64,000 nucleotides of DNA from JASLPR01 sp964496475. Its GTDB lineage: Bacteria > Chloroflexota > UBA11872 > VXNJ01. Positions within the stretch are counted from its first letter, which is position 1. Each line of letters opens with the position of its first letter. This document shows positions 1 through 9,424 of this stretch, piece after piece. The notes under the pieces were generated by a model. It did not search any database, was not told where the DNA came from, and saw only the letters and a program-made list of their open reading frames with translations. Made by a program: the position numbers and the translations under genes. The DNA is taken from the NCBI GenBank assembly GCA_964496475.1, contig CAZBZS010000009.1:1-64000 (forward strand), written 5' to 3'.

Positions 1-1
1 C

Positions 2-619
2 CGCGAAGCCTCCCGCCGCCTCTATCCCTGCGTGCTCGTCGCCCCCTCGGTCCGCTGGGGCCTCTCAAACTTGCACATGAACTTCCCCGGCACCATTAGC
101 CTCTCCGCCAACACTGTCATGCATATCTTCGAGGACGTTGTTGACTCCCTCGCTTCCCACGGATTCAACCACTTTCTCATCGTCAATGCCCACGGCGGCA
201 ATCGTGACATCGCCAAGCTTGTCGCGACCGAAGTCGGCTCCCGCGACGGCGTCGCCTTCATGGGAGCCGTGGATGTGTGGGACCTCATCGACCCAGAAAT
301 CCTTGAGCGCCACACCGCCGCCGGTACCGGCCGCGCCGGCCATGCCTGCGAAGACGAAACCTCCACCGCCCTCTACCTCTGCCCTGAAATCGTCCGCTCC
401 GACTCCATCGCCGAAGGTCAGATCGACGACACCGCCTGGGATTTTCGAACCGCCCTCGATTCCCACGGAGTCCGCACCCCCACCAACATGCACGACCTCA
501 CCGCCAACGACACCCTCGGAGACCCCACCCTCGACACCGCCAAAATCGGCCGCGAACGCATCGAATCCGCCTATACTGGCCTGGCCGGGCTGATCGACAC
601 CATCACGTCTTCCACCTGA
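2..619 (+). CDS. creatininase-family amidohydrolase, 3' part
   Basis: The frame is open to the left window edge, so the true start lies outside; the first possible start inside (GTG at 32) is probably an internal Val. The visible 205 residues carry the family landmarks: an FPGTISL segment, a glycine-rich NAHGGN metal-site loop, and a later GHACEDETS stretch where family members place further metal ligands. Creatininase-family enzymes are metal-dependent hydrolases of cyclic or linear amides; known members include creatinine amidohydrolase, MftE and a formamide hydrolase of flavin biosynthesis. The substrate here cannot be told from sequence, and no mycofactocin genes are visible in the window. 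Family call firm, exact role open. Confidence 0.85.
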   Translation, partial: REASRRLYPCVLVAPSVRWGLSNLHMNFPGTISLSANTVMHIFEDVVDSLASHGFNHFLIVNAHGGNRDIAKLVATEVGSRDGVAFMGAVDVWDLIDPEILERHTAAGTGRAGHACEDETSTALYLCPEIVRSDSIAEGQIDDTAWDFRTALDSHGVRTPTNMHDLTANDTLGDPTLDTAKIGRERIESAYTGLAGLIDTITSST

Positions 620-664
620 CCGCCTCCGACCGGCGAATCTAGCCACCCCGCCGCCCTCCGTCGA

Positions 665-892
665 TCAGGACACCGCCCGCTCTTCCACGCTGTGCCACTC
701 ACAGGCCTCGCACCACTGAATAGACATCGAACCATCCGTCGACTCAAACTCGCGCGTTTGCCCCACCGGGTCTGCCTCGCACTCATGCTCGATATCCGCT
801 ACCACGTCCACCGATCCGTGAACGTGCTTCCCCACCAGCTCAGAAAAGTGCGCCGGCAACAACCTTGCCGCAAGATCACACTCGTCCAACAT
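665..892 (-). CDS. small acidic CxxC protein, unknown function
   Basis: A 75-codon frame whose ATG follows an AGGAG ribosome-binding site by about 8 bases. The frame continues upstream to a GTG at 985, but the ATG has the better signal. The protein is acidic and ends with a WCEACEWH segment, a CxxC plus His that could bind zinc. No family is recognised. It lies tail-to-tail with the creatininase-family gene and head-to-head with the tRNA. It could be a small zinc-ribbon-like protein or a chance frame; the ribosome-binding site is the main support. Confidence 0.5.
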   Translation of the reverse strand: MLDECDLAARLLPAHFSELVGKHVHGSVDVVADIEHECEADPVGQTREFESTDGSMSIQWCEACEWHSVEERAVS

Positions 893-1061
893 TGGCACGT
901 TCTCCTGTCCCAACAGCCGCGGTTTCCACCCCACTCTCGCACCTGAATTGGAATTCAAACTATCGACTTTTGTAACCCGCCTCACATTCGCCTCACTCCC
1001 TCATACCGCGCGGAAATACCCCCGCCCCCCCACCTTCTCCCGTGCTACGCTGACTTCACCC

Positions 1062-1147
1062 GCCGGGGTGGCGGAATTGGCAGACGCATTGGACTTAAAA
1101 TCCAAAGGGCATCGCCCGTGAGGGTTCGAGTCCCTCCCCCGGCACCA
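1062..1147 (+). tRNA. tRNA-Leu(UAA)
   Basis: Full cloverleaf: acceptor GCCGGGG pairs with CCCCGGC, followed by discriminator A and an encoded CCA (1145-1147). The anticodon stem TTGGA/TCCAA encloses a seven-base loop with TAA at positions 34-36. A long variable arm (GGGC-ATC-GCCC) marks it as a class II leucine tRNA. The T arm GAGGG-TTCGAGT-CCCTC is perfect. An integrase-like relic begins about 115 bases downstream, suggesting past use of this tRNA as an integration site. Confidence 0.97.
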
Positions 1148-1261
1148 CAAGTCATCGTCACGCCGCCTCTAGCCCTGTGAGCGTGCGGCATTCGGGTTGT
1201 CGACCGCGATAGATGTAGCAGCGCGTGTAGCAACCAGTTGTCGAAACTGGCTGTAATCGCC

Positions 1262-1489
1262 CTACGAGGCGCGCCCGTCGCGCTCCAAATCCGTCGAATT
1301 GGGGCGCAACACCACGTTCAGGTTGTCAGCCGCTTCCCGCGTCGCTGATGGCACTGCCGTGGGGTATTTTCTCATGGTCCTATCGACGCATTCGTGACCC
1401 AGCAATCCCGCTCGCATAGTGAGAACCGGGTTGGAATCGCTCACAAGGTCGGTCCTATGATGAGCGCCGATCGGAAAGGGTGAGACGTT
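1262..1489 (-). pseudogene. tyrosine recombinase/integrase C-terminal relic
   Basis: On the minus strand this frame reads HHRTD, then LLGHECVDRTMRKY, then REAADNL before its stop. This matches the box II end of tyrosine recombinases: the LGH motif, a T-x-R-Y segment carrying the nucleophilic Tyr, and a family-like tail. No start or N-terminal half is present; the frame is open into the upstream region of the next gene, and the only internal start is a GTG at 1444. It lies just downstream of tRNA-Leu. The match is motif-level only, hence moderate confidence. A complementary middle fragment lies at 12964-13170 on the same strand. Confidence 0.5.
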
Positions 1490-1598
1490 GCGGTGGAGGA
1501 CCGCCGGAACACGGAGGATTGGGTGCGAGCGGGAGATCGAGGGTGACGGGACACTGGCAGGACCGAATCCGGCCGTCCGGTTTAAGGCGGCGTCGCTG

Positions 1599-4064
1599 AT
1601 GCGGGCCGCACGCGGGCGGGCGGTGGCTTTCCATCTGCTGATGATGGCGCTGTTCGGCGCGGCGACGGTCGTGTCGCTGCGGCCGTTGCTGGTGAATGCG
1701 GCGGACGGGGTGGCGATTAAACCAGCAGGCGATCAGCTGTGGCAGGTCTCGTTGCTGGAAGGTCAGCTTCGCGCTCTGCTGAAGGAGCCAAGCACATTCT
1801 TTCAAGGCTATTTCTACTACGGGATGGGCGACGCCCTATACGGCTCCGATTTGTTGCTGGCGCTACTCCTGATCTTCGCGCCGTTGCGGCTGGCGCTGGG
1901 GAACGCCGACCTAGCTTTCAACCTCACGTGGCACATCGCCTTCTGGCTGAACGCCGTCCTGATGTACGTCGCGGTGCTGGCGCTGACCCGCAATCGGTGG
2001 GCGGCGCTGTTGGCGGGGGCGGTGTTCGGATTCGGGTCGATTCAGATCAACTATGCACAGTCGCATTTTCAGTATGCCGGCTCGTGGTGGATTCCGCTGG
2101 CTCTGCTCTTCAGCGTGCGATTCGAGCGGACGAAGAGCTGGAAGGATTTCACCGCCGCCGTGTTGTGCGTGTGGCTCCAATTCGTGACCGTGCCGATGCT
2201 CGCGTACATTGCGGGATTCGTGGTGCTGACGTTTGCTGTGATTCCCGGGCTCTGGTGGTCGGCGCGGAACCGGAACTGGCGAGTTCCCCTGCGCATGCTC
2301 GTCGCGACGACGGTGGTGACGGCAGCGTTCTTGCCGGTGGTAATCGGCTACTTTGAATTTTCCGGCGACTGGAACGCCCAGCGGGATATCACCGAGGTCC
2401 AGAGTGGATCGCTGCAATTGCAGGATTACCTCTCGCCGTCTTCCCGGCTGTACTGGTACGAGGGGATGCAGGAGCGCTTTCCGGTGCCGACAGGGGAGCG
2501 TCGGGCTTTCCCGGGATTAGTGCCGCTGGCGGTAGGGCTGCTGGGCTTGGTTCTGGGTGGAATGGCGCTGGTGCGGAGGGAGCGATTCGGTTGGTACGCG
2601 GTCGGGGCGCTGACGCTGGTGATCGGGTCGGTGGCGCTCACGCTTGGACCGGCCTGGAAGGTGAACGAGACGGTGACGGATATCGAGTTGCCGTACCTGT
2701 TCTTGTTCGAGAATTTCTCCATGTTCAGGGCGGTGCGGGTGGTTGCCAGATTCGCCGTGCTGGGGAACGTGGCGCTGGCGTTGCTGGCGGGGATCGCGGT
2801 GGCGATGGTGGGGCGGCGCTTTCCCTGCCGTCCACGGATGGCCGGGCTGCTGGGGGTCGGACTTGCGGCGGCGGTGCTGGTGGAGTCGTTCACCGCTCCG
2901 CTGAACGTGAACCCGGCGCCGGAGGACGTGGACCTGGAAAGGCTACTGGCCAGCGCCCGGCCGGGTCCGACGCTGTTCGTGCCCGTGAGCGGCGCCGAGG
3001 AGGTGCGCAGGCTCTGGTTCGTGACCAAGGCGGAGAGCGGTCCGCTGGTGAACGGCTACTCCGGTTTCATCTGGCCGCAGTACTGGTACTTCCGTGATGC
3101 CGCGGCGGGGGTGACAGTGGCAAACGTCTCTGGACTGGCCCGGGGTCTCGCGGCGTACGGGGTGCGAAACGTGGTCCTAGAGCGACCGAAGCTGGTTCCG
3201 GAACAGATCGCCGCATGGGAAACGTTGGGGGCGGACCCGGCGGTGGAAGCGGTGACGCAGGAGGGAGCGTGGACGCATATGCGACTGGCCCCGGCGAGCG
3301 GACCGGCGGAGCAGGCGTGGAGCGAGTTGGAGGCGGTGATGTTGCTGAAGGCGGCGCCGGCGGACGCCGGCTTGCTGACCTGGTTGACGTTGTCGAACAA
3401 TCGTGCGGAGCCGTGGATGCCGCGGAATGGGTCGCACGTTCGGCGCACGCTGGTGAAGTGGAGAAACGGAGACGGGAGTTTGGTACTGGAGTTCGAGACC
3501 GATTTGCTGCCACCGCCGTTCCTGGTCGGGGAGAATTCGCACAGTCTGATTGTGCATCTGTTCACACCGGCGGAAACGGGTCGTTATGAGGTGACGATGG
3601 AGGCCGACGGGGAGACAATTGTGCACCAGGTGGTGGACGTGGGAGACTCGCCGCCGGCGTCATTCGATGGAACGGTGGTGGGGCTCGCGGCCAGGTTGAC
3701 CAGGATGTCGGCACGATCGTTCGAGGGCAGGCCGGGAGAGAAATTCGTATTGCAGGTGGACGCGCTGAACACCGGGTCGATGGCCTGGGAAGGGGTGGCG
3801 AACATCAGGCTGGGATGGCGCTGGTACCGGGTGCTGCCCGACGGCGATGAGATCGAGATGCCGCAATACGAGGGGAGAATCCCGCTGGTGGGTCACCTGA
3901 CCGGCGAAGTCTGGCCAGGGAACGGCTACTCGTTCCGGGGACTGGTGACGACGCCGCCGGAGCCGGGGACGTTCAAGCTGCGGGTGTCGATGGTGGCTGA
4001 GATGGTGGGATGGCTCGATGCGCCGCCAGTGGTGGTGGAGGTGGTGCTGAAACGGGAGGAGTAA
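1599..4064 (+). CDS. large polytopic membrane protein with C-terminal Ig-like domain (YfhO/GT-C-like)
   Basis: About 821 residues. I chose ATG 1599, directly before the first membrane segment (MRAARGRAVAFHLLMMALFG); the frame extends upstream to 1488. The N-terminal ~450 residues hold roughly ten or more hydrophobic segments with loops such as GDALYGSDLL and FGSIQINYA, resembling YfhO-type membrane glycosyltransferase-like proteins. A soluble region follows, then a C-terminal beta-rich domain (NTGSMAWEG, LGWRWY, VWPGNGY) of the Ig-like kind. A probable role is transfer or remodelling of lipid-linked sugars at the outer face of the membrane; that is inferred. It is a clear full-length paralog of the minus-strand gene at 4459-7014, which it faces tail to tail. 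Confidence 0.8.
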   Translation: MRAARGRAVAFHLLMMALFGAATVVSLRPLLVNAADGVAIKPAGDQLWQVSLLEGQLRALLKEPSTFFQGYFYYGMGDALYGSDLLLALLLIFAPLRLALGNADLAFNLTWHIAFWLNAVLMYVAVLALTRNRWAALLAGAVFGFGSIQINYAQSHFQYAGSWWIPLALLFSVRFERTKSWKDFTAAVLCVWLQFVTVPMLAYIAGFVVLTFAVIPGLWWSARNRNWRVPLRMLVATTVVTAAFLPVVIGYFEFSGDWNAQRDITEVQSGSLQLQDYLSPSSRLYWYEGMQERFPVPTGERRAFPGLVPLAVGLLGLVLGGMALVRRERFGWYAVGALTLVIGSVALTLGPAWKVNETVTDIELPYLFLFENFSMFRAVRVVARFAVLGNVALALLAGIAVAMVGRRFPCRPRMAGLLGVGLAAAVLVESFTAPLNVNPAPEDVDLERLLASARPGPTLFVPVSGAEEVRRLWFVTKAESGPLVNGYSGFIWPQYWYFRDAAAGVTVANVSGLARGLAAYGVRNVVLERPKLVPEQIAAWETLGADPAVEAVTQEGAWTHMRLAPASGPAEQAWSELEAVMLLKAAPADAGLLTWLTLSNNRAEPWMPRNGSHVRRTLVKWRNGDGSLVLEFETDLLPPPFLVGENSHSLIVHLFTPAETGRYEVTMEADGETIVHQVVDVGDSPPASFDGTVVGLAARLTRMSARSFEGRPGEKFVLQVDALNTGSMAWEGVANIRLGWRWYRVLPDGDEIEMPQYEGRIPLVGHLTGEVWPGNGYSFRGLVTTPPEPGTFKLRVSMVAEMVGWLDAPPVVVEVVLKREE

Positions 4065-4458
4065 GGGATCTGTCGGGTCGGCTTCGGTATGCCCCTCAAT
4101 GCCGGTCGACAATCGAACCACCCTGGGCAAGTTTCCGTGACTCGCACCACCCGGTACGTTGCCCGGGGGCGGTCCTCCAGCGTCCTCTAGGGCACCGGGT
4201 TGAGTACCCGGGAACCAAGCAAGATCAACTCCAAAGCCGCGGGAAGGCCGGCCGTTCGGATGACTTCGAGAACTGCCTGACAGTGCGCCATCAAGACAGG
4301 GAGTGGGGGCGGCCGAAGTCTGACCGCGCGATGACGAAGGGTCCTGGCCATGTGACCCGAACGCGAAGTATGGACCAATGCTCGCTCCGGCCTCGGCGCG
4401 GGCGCGTACATAGCCGCTCGCCGTAGGGGGCGCGGGAGGTTTATGGCCGATACCGTGG
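4065..4458. other. gap between convergent paralogs; one weak hairpin
   Basis: I see no convincing gene in these 394 bases. A hairpin CCGGGT-TGAGT-ACCCGG lies at 4195-4211 without a T-run. It could help end transcription from either side, but the support is weak. Confidence 0.3.
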
Positions 4459-7014
4459 CTATGGACCGGCGCGAGTCTCGTTTGGGCCAAGGACAGTGAC
4501 CGGAATCTCAATGAGCTCCCCGGGAAACCAGGCGACAAGCTCGGCCAGCATCCCGACTCTCATGACGTAATCTCCGGGCATTCCGGGGACCGATACAGTC
4601 CCGGAAAACGGATGGCCCGACCCCACCTCCACTACGCCGAAGACATGATTCAGTAGGGGGAGCCGGCCTTCCGGCACGGGACCCGGCTGGAAGGTTCCGT
4701 CCGACTGCCGCTCAAACCACTGCCAGCCCAGGCGGATGTTCGCGTCGCCGATCCAATCCACCAAGCCTGTGTTCACGGCGTCGATATGGAGCGGAATCTG
4801 TTCGCCAGGACTCGCTTCGATGTTGGCCGGCGTGCGGAGTATCAGTCTGGCGCCCAGTCCCTCGGCAGATCTCCTGAAAGGCTCCCGGATTGCATGGCCC
4901 ACCTTCACTGTCCGTTCCAGAATTTTCTCGCCATCCACGGAGATCATGAGTTCGTACTCACCGGCGTCGGCAGGCGAGGCGAGTTGAATTGGAATCCCTT
5001 GCAGCTGGCCCGGTTCGAGAAACGGCGGTGGCGACCAGCCGCCGGTTGAACGGGCGACGACCGCGTTCCGTGAGTCGATCCACTTCACGTTCAAGGTGCG
5101 GGCGTGGGATCCTCCGGGAGGGATCCAGGGTTTCTCGTCCCTAGTGGCCAATACCAACGCGCCGACGATTTCGTGACCGGGTTCCACCGAGTCGACCAGA
5201 AGCCGGACGTCGAGGTCGGCCCAGCCAAATTCCGCGGGCGGAGTAAGTTCCCGCAGCGTAACCACCACGTAGTCGCCTGCCTCACGATGAGTGTCAACCG
5301 TCGCACTGCCAGTGAAGGCGTCCCACATTGCAACATCCTCCGAAGGGATCGATGGGGTTCGGAGTACAACGTGACGGATTCCATACGCTTGCAGGGCGAC
5401 CGCCAGATCGGCGGCATCGCGGACCGATCGACCCACGGTGGTTCTCTGGAATTGCTCGGTCTTGGCCCAGATGTAACCCGAATAACCGTTTACCAGTGGA
5501 CCGACACCCGTCTGGGCGGCCAGCCACATGCGCTCGATTTCAGCCTCGGCGCCGTATCGCCAGTCAACGTCCTTACGCAGAACCGGTATGAACAAGGCTG
5601 GCCCGGGCCCGGCCTCACGCAGAGCCTCGGTAAGCAGCGGACGCTCTGTCATGCGATGAACAGGCAATTGCGTGGGGACGGCCTCCCCGAGTACCAGGAT
5701 CGTGGCTAGAAGTCCCGCGACCGGCACCGGAAAGCGCGCCGACCAGCGGTGCCCAGCGGCCCAGGCCACCGCCGTCGCCGTCAGCAGGGCCAGACCAACG
5801 TGGACGAGAAGGGAGAACCGAGCGACAACGCGAATGGCGCGGAACATTGAGACATTCTCGAACAGGATCGAGTAAGGCAGTCTTACGGATGTCACCGTGT
5901 CATCCCATTTCCAGTGGGTGCCAAGCGAGAAGATCAATCCGAGGATTAACAGCCCGGCGGCTGTTAGGGCCAGCGTGCTATGCCGCCCCCCGGCCACCCC
6001 GCCGCCACGGAGGCCGACGAAGAGACCGACGGCGCCAAGTCCCGCCGGAACGAATCCGGGGAAGACCGTACGTTCAAAGTAGGGCATTGGAAATGCCGCG
6101 GCCAATTTCCCGTACCAGCGTAGGCGGGATGTCGGCGAAAAGTAGTCCTGCAACTCAACCGACCAGAACTGCACATCGCCCACGGTTCGCTGGGCCTGCC
6201 AGAGAGCCGCATAGTGCTGGTAGCCAAGAACCAGTGGCATGAAAAGTAGTGAAACCAAGCTTGCGACGATGCCGAGGACCACCAGCGCCCGCCAATTCCG
6301 ACGCCACATGATGCGGGTAACCACCGCGGGACCGGCGAATACCAGTACCGCCAGACCGGCCATGATGCCGAGGTGGACGCCGGTGGCGAATTGAATCCCG
6401 GTCAGCAAGAGGGCCAGTCCGATATCCCACGGACTCAAGGTCCGGGAGAATCGGACCGCGAAGACGATCGCTAGCGGTAGCCACCAGGCGGCCAGAAATT
6501 GCAGGTGAAAGGCGTAGTTGATCTGAATGGCGCCGAAGGCGTACACCGCGCCGGCGGCGAGGGCGCCGGCACGCGAGCGAGTCAGAACGGACCCGGCCCA
6601 GTACATGCTCAACGCGTTCAGGACAAACGCTAGGAGATAGGCGAGGTTGAAGGCCAGAAGTGCATGCCCAGTTGCCCATCGCAGCGGTGCGAAGAGGGCG
6701 AGTAAGCCGAGCAGGAGATCGGAAGAATAGAGGGCGTCCCCCGAGCCAAAAAAGATATTGCCGGAGAAGAATTGGCCCGGGCGCGACAGGAGTGACGATG
6801 TCTCGAACTCGAGCAGGCTCAGTTGATAAAGCTGATCGTGAAACGGCTCGTACGGAAGGTGATCGGCAAGCCCGGTGGCAAGTGGATAGGTGAACAGGAC
6901 CGCCGCTGTGGAAAAGATGCTGAATACCGCCGTCCCCCAACGCCAACCGGGGAACGTTCGAGAGAATACGCGGCCGGCTCCTAGCACCGTTCTTTCAGCT
7001 GCCTTCAATTCCAT
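4459..7014 (-). CDS. large polytopic membrane protein with C-terminal Ig-like domain, paralog of 1599-4064
   Basis: 851 residues with the same architecture as its neighbour: an N-terminal polytopic part (GDALYSSDLL, FGAIQINYAF, QDYFSPTSRLRWY), a soluble middle with NGYSGYIW, and a C-terminal Ig-like domain (NTGLVDWIG, IRLGWQWF). Both copies share the order of these landmarks along their whole length, so this is an inverted duplication that has since diverged. A catalytic role in glycan assembly is inferred from the neighbouring glycosyltransferases; no catalytic residue can be named with confidence. Start ATG 7014 gives a short cytoplasmic tail before the first membrane segment. Confidence 0.8.
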   Translation of the reverse strand: MELKAAERTVLGAGRVFSRTFPGWRWGTAVFSIFSTAAVLFTYPLATGLADHLPYEPFHDQLYQLSLLEFETSSLLSRPGQFFSGNIFFGSGDALYSSDLLLGLLALFAPLRWATGHALLAFNLAYLLAFVLNALSMYWAGSVLTRSRAGALAAGAVYAFGAIQINYAFHLQFLAAWWLPLAIVFAVRFSRTLSPWDIGLALLLTGIQFATGVHLGIMAGLAVLVFAGPAVVTRIMWRRNWRALVVLGIVASLVSLLFMPLVLGYQHYAALWQAQRTVGDVQFWSVELQDYFSPTSRLRWYGKLAAAFPMPYFERTVFPGFVPAGLGAVGLFVGLRGGGVAGGRHSTLALTAAGLLILGLIFSLGTHWKWDDTVTSVRLPYSILFENVSMFRAIRVVARFSLLVHVGLALLTATAVAWAAGHRWSARFPVPVAGLLATILVLGEAVPTQLPVHRMTERPLLTEALREAGPGPALFIPVLRKDVDWRYGAEAEIERMWLAAQTGVGPLVNGYSGYIWAKTEQFQRTTVGRSVRDAADLAVALQAYGIRHVVLRTPSIPSEDVAMWDAFTGSATVDTHREAGDYVVVTLRELTPPAEFGWADLDVRLLVDSVEPGHEIVGALVLATRDEKPWIPPGGSHARTLNVKWIDSRNAVVARSTGGWSPPPFLEPGQLQGIPIQLASPADAGEYELMISVDGEKILERTVKVGHAIREPFRRSAEGLGARLILRTPANIEASPGEQIPLHIDAVNTGLVDWIGDANIRLGWQWFERQSDGTFQPGPVPEGRLPLLNHVFGVVEVGSGHPFSGTVSVPGMPGDYVMRVGMLAELVAWFPGELIEIPVTVLGPNETRAGP

Positions 7015-7384
7015 CCGTGCCGATCGGTCTGGCTCCGGGTCCCGGAGAATTCTGACGGAAAGCGAGTGAGATTCGAGGCCGAACCGGCACGGCGGCCGTC
7101 TCCCTCACCTTCTGGAAACCACGGGCGCCCGGCAGCCCGCATGCCTCGGATTCCGCGAGAGCCGACAACGACACAGATGATAGGCGGAAATCGAGGCTCC
7201 CCGCTCCAGGGATCGCCCGAAGGCGCGTCGAAACGGTGACCAAGCCGGCCCCGGCCCAGGTTCGCGAGAACTGGTGCCGGTTGGGTGACCCGGATTCCCG
7301 GACGGGCACGGTCGAGATCACGCTAGTATCTCACCCGTCCACGCGTGGGAACCACTCACCGTTTTATTTCTGGCTGGACCTAGC
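7015..7384. other. divergent intergenic region
   Basis: 370 bases between two genes transcribed away from each other. It should contain both promoters. I do not recognise clear -35/-10 elements, operators or RNA structure. Confidence 0.4.
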
Positions 7385-8530
7385 ATGCGAATCGCACTCA
7401 TCTATGACGCCGTCTATCCCTACGTAAAAGGTGGGGCCGAGCGGCGCTACCTCGAAATCGCCCGCCGGCTGTCAACCCGGCATGAGGTCACCCTAGTAAG
7501 TTTTGGCTGGTGGAAGGACACTCCCCCGGCCGACGCCGGCCCAAATCTCAGGTACCTTTCAGTGGGCACGCCACGGACGCTATACGGGAAGGATGGCACG
7601 CGCGCGGCGAGCGAGGCCGTGCTGTTCGGCGCCGCCGTCGTGCCGACCCTCCTGCGGGAACGCTTCGACATCGTCGATTGCTGTTCATTCCCGTACTTCT
7701 CCGTCCTCTCAGCCCGTATGGTAACCGCCGGACGCCAGCTCCCCTTCGTCGTGACCTGGCACGAGCACTGGGGGCCGTACTGGCGCGAGTACTGGGGCTG
7801 GAAGGGCGCGCTCGGCCGCCTGGTAGAGCAGGCCGCCGTGATAGCCTCACCGTTATCCATTTCGGTTTCGGAATTCACGCGAAAGCGGCTCCTCGCCGGT
7901 ATGTTCGGACGGTCTCCCCAGAGCGTCGTGACCATCCCCAACGGCATCGATTTCGATGTGATTGCCGCTACTAGAAAAGGTTCTGATCCAGTTGACCTTG
8001 TCTACGTTGGGCGCCTCATGCGGCACAAGCGCGTGGAATTGCTAATCGAGGCAATCGGGTTACTGCGAGATCAAGGCCGCCATGTCCGTTGCCGTCTCGT
8101 CGGTGACGGGCCCGAGCGCGAACGGCTGATCGACCTGACCAACCGCCTCGGTGTGTCCCCGCTGATCGAATTCACCGGCTTCGTACCCGAATTGCAGGTC
8201 TACGAAATAATGAAATCCGCCCGCGCTCTCGTGCTCACGTCCGAGAGAGAGGGCTTTGGCAACGTCGTGCTAGAAGCCAATTGTTGCGGTATCCCTGCTA
8301 TCGTCGCCCGCGGACCCGAGAGCGCGAGTCCCGAACTAGTGAGTGAAAACGTCACCGGCCAGACCTGCATCTTGTCGGCCGTGGCGGTCGCCGATTCCAT
8401 AGCCGACGTCCTTGATGCCTCCGGCCGTTTTCGGAAGGATGATTGCATCGCCCACGCCCAGAGGTTTGAATGGACGAAGGTGAGCGACCGTGTCCTTGAC
8501 GTATACGAGTCCGTTCTTGCCCAACGCTGA
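7385..8530 (+). CDS. GT4-family glycosyltransferase
   Basis: 381 residues with GT-B fold signs. The N-terminus (MRIALIYDAVYPYVKGGAE) is the typical acceptor-side Rossmann start with the GGAE loop. The C-terminal half has VYVGRLMRHKRVELLIEA, GDGPERERL and SEREGFGNVVLEANCCGIP, the E-x7-E nucleotide-sugar site. It is predicted to add a sugar from a nucleotide donor to a surface glycan or lipid-linked precursor in the cytoplasm. It heads a co-directional set with the methyltransferase, GT2 and GT-C-like genes. The specific sugar is unknown. Confidence 0.9.
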   Translation: MRIALIYDAVYPYVKGGAERRYLEIARRLSTRHEVTLVSFGWWKDTPPADAGPNLRYLSVGTPRTLYGKDGTRAASEAVLFGAAVVPTLLRERFDIVDCCSFPYFSVLSARMVTAGRQLPFVVTWHEHWGPYWREYWGWKGALGRLVEQAAVIASPLSISVSEFTRKRLLAGMFGRSPQSVVTIPNGIDFDVIAATRKGSDPVDLVYVGRLMRHKRVELLIEAIGLLRDQGRHVRCRLVGDGPERERLIDLTNRLGVSPLIEFTGFVPELQVYEIMKSARALVLTSEREGFGNVVLEANCCGIPAIVARGPESASPELVSENVTGQTCILSAVAVADSIADVLDASGRFRKDDCIAHAQRFEWTKVSDRVLDVYESVLAQR

Positions 8531-8583
8531 TCCGCGCCGGCCCCTGGCACCGCTCATCCCGGCCCCCGATTCGGAGTCTCCTT

Positions 8584-9372
8584 TTGTTCACCGGTGAGCG
8601 ACTGGATCCCCGGTTGGCCACCGGCACGCAGATCTACCATCTGCACCGCTCCCGGTACCGCTTTGCGGCCGGGCTCGCTACATCAAAGCGGGTGCTGGAC
8701 GTTGCCTGCGGGACAGGTTACGGGTCCGCCGAAATGGCGTCCTCCGCGCGGAGTCTCACCGCGGTTGACCTGTCGCCGGCGGCTCTACGCGACGCCGCGG
8801 CGACCTACAACTCAGCGAGGGCAAACTTCGCCGCCATGAACGCCCTCGATCTTGCCCTCACCACCGCGTCATTCAATCTTGTGGTGGCCTTCGAGATGAT
8901 CGAGCACATGGCCGATCCGGACCGCTGCTTGCAAGAGATTCATAGAGTGCTCGAGCCGGGCGGAACACTCATCATTTCGGCCCCGAATCGCGCCGTGCAC
9001 AGTCCCGACCGCCAGAGCCCTTTGCACCGCTGGCACTACTTTGAACCGACCGTCGACGAATTCCGTCGGCTTCTGACCGAAGGTGGATTCACCGTCGACC
9101 GACTGCTCGGGCAGCACGCAAACAGCCGAATCGGCACCACGCTGGCGGAATCGAAACGCAACTCGCTCGTCGTGGCAGCCGTGCGGATCGGCCAGTTCAC
9201 GCTGCCAAAGCTACCGCCGTTCTTGCAGCGATTGACCCTGCGCACAATCCGGAGCCGGCGGTTTCTGTGGCGACTGCTACCCTCATACCAGCCGGCGGAC
9301 GAACGCGACGTCTTCTTCAGCCTCGATTCGCCCGAACTCGCTATGAATCTGGTAGCCGTATGCTCGCGATGA
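8584..9372 (+). CDS. class I SAM-dependent methyltransferase
   Basis: 262 residues. The TTG start at 8584 is preferred because family members open with an FTGERL segment followed by HLHRSRYRFA, both present here. Motif I is VLDVACGTGYG (SAM binding), followed by AVDLSPAAL and FEMIEHMADP. It resembles methyltransferases of polysaccharide clusters that act on sugars or glycan ends, which fits its place between two glycosyltransferases. The C-terminal third is less conserved. The acceptor is not known. Confidence 0.88.
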   Translation: MFTGERLDPRLATGTQIYHLHRSRYRFAAGLATSKRVLDVACGTGYGSAEMASSARSLTAVDLSPAALRDAAATYNSARANFAAMNALDLALTTASFNLVVAFEMIEHMADPDRCLQEIHRVLEPGGTLIISAPNRAVHSPDRQSPLHRWHYFEPTVDEFRRLLTEGGFTVDRLLGQHANSRIGTTLAESKRNSLVVAAVRIGQFTLPKLPPFLQRLTLRTIRSRRFLWRLLPSYQPADERDVFFSLDSPELAMNLVAVCSR

Positions 9373-9424
9373 GGGTGACGATCTTGCTCAGTTACTCTCC
9401 GATAAGCACGCCAAGGATTTCGCG

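Noticed and set aside
64..700. Long minus-strand frames opposite the creatininase gene
   Set aside because: Gly-rich shadows of the plus-strand gene.
4187..4411. Minus-strand 74-codon frame between the two giant membrane genes
   Set aside because: No ribosome-binding site, no family likeness, arginine- and proline-rich composition typical of chance frames in GC-rich DNA.
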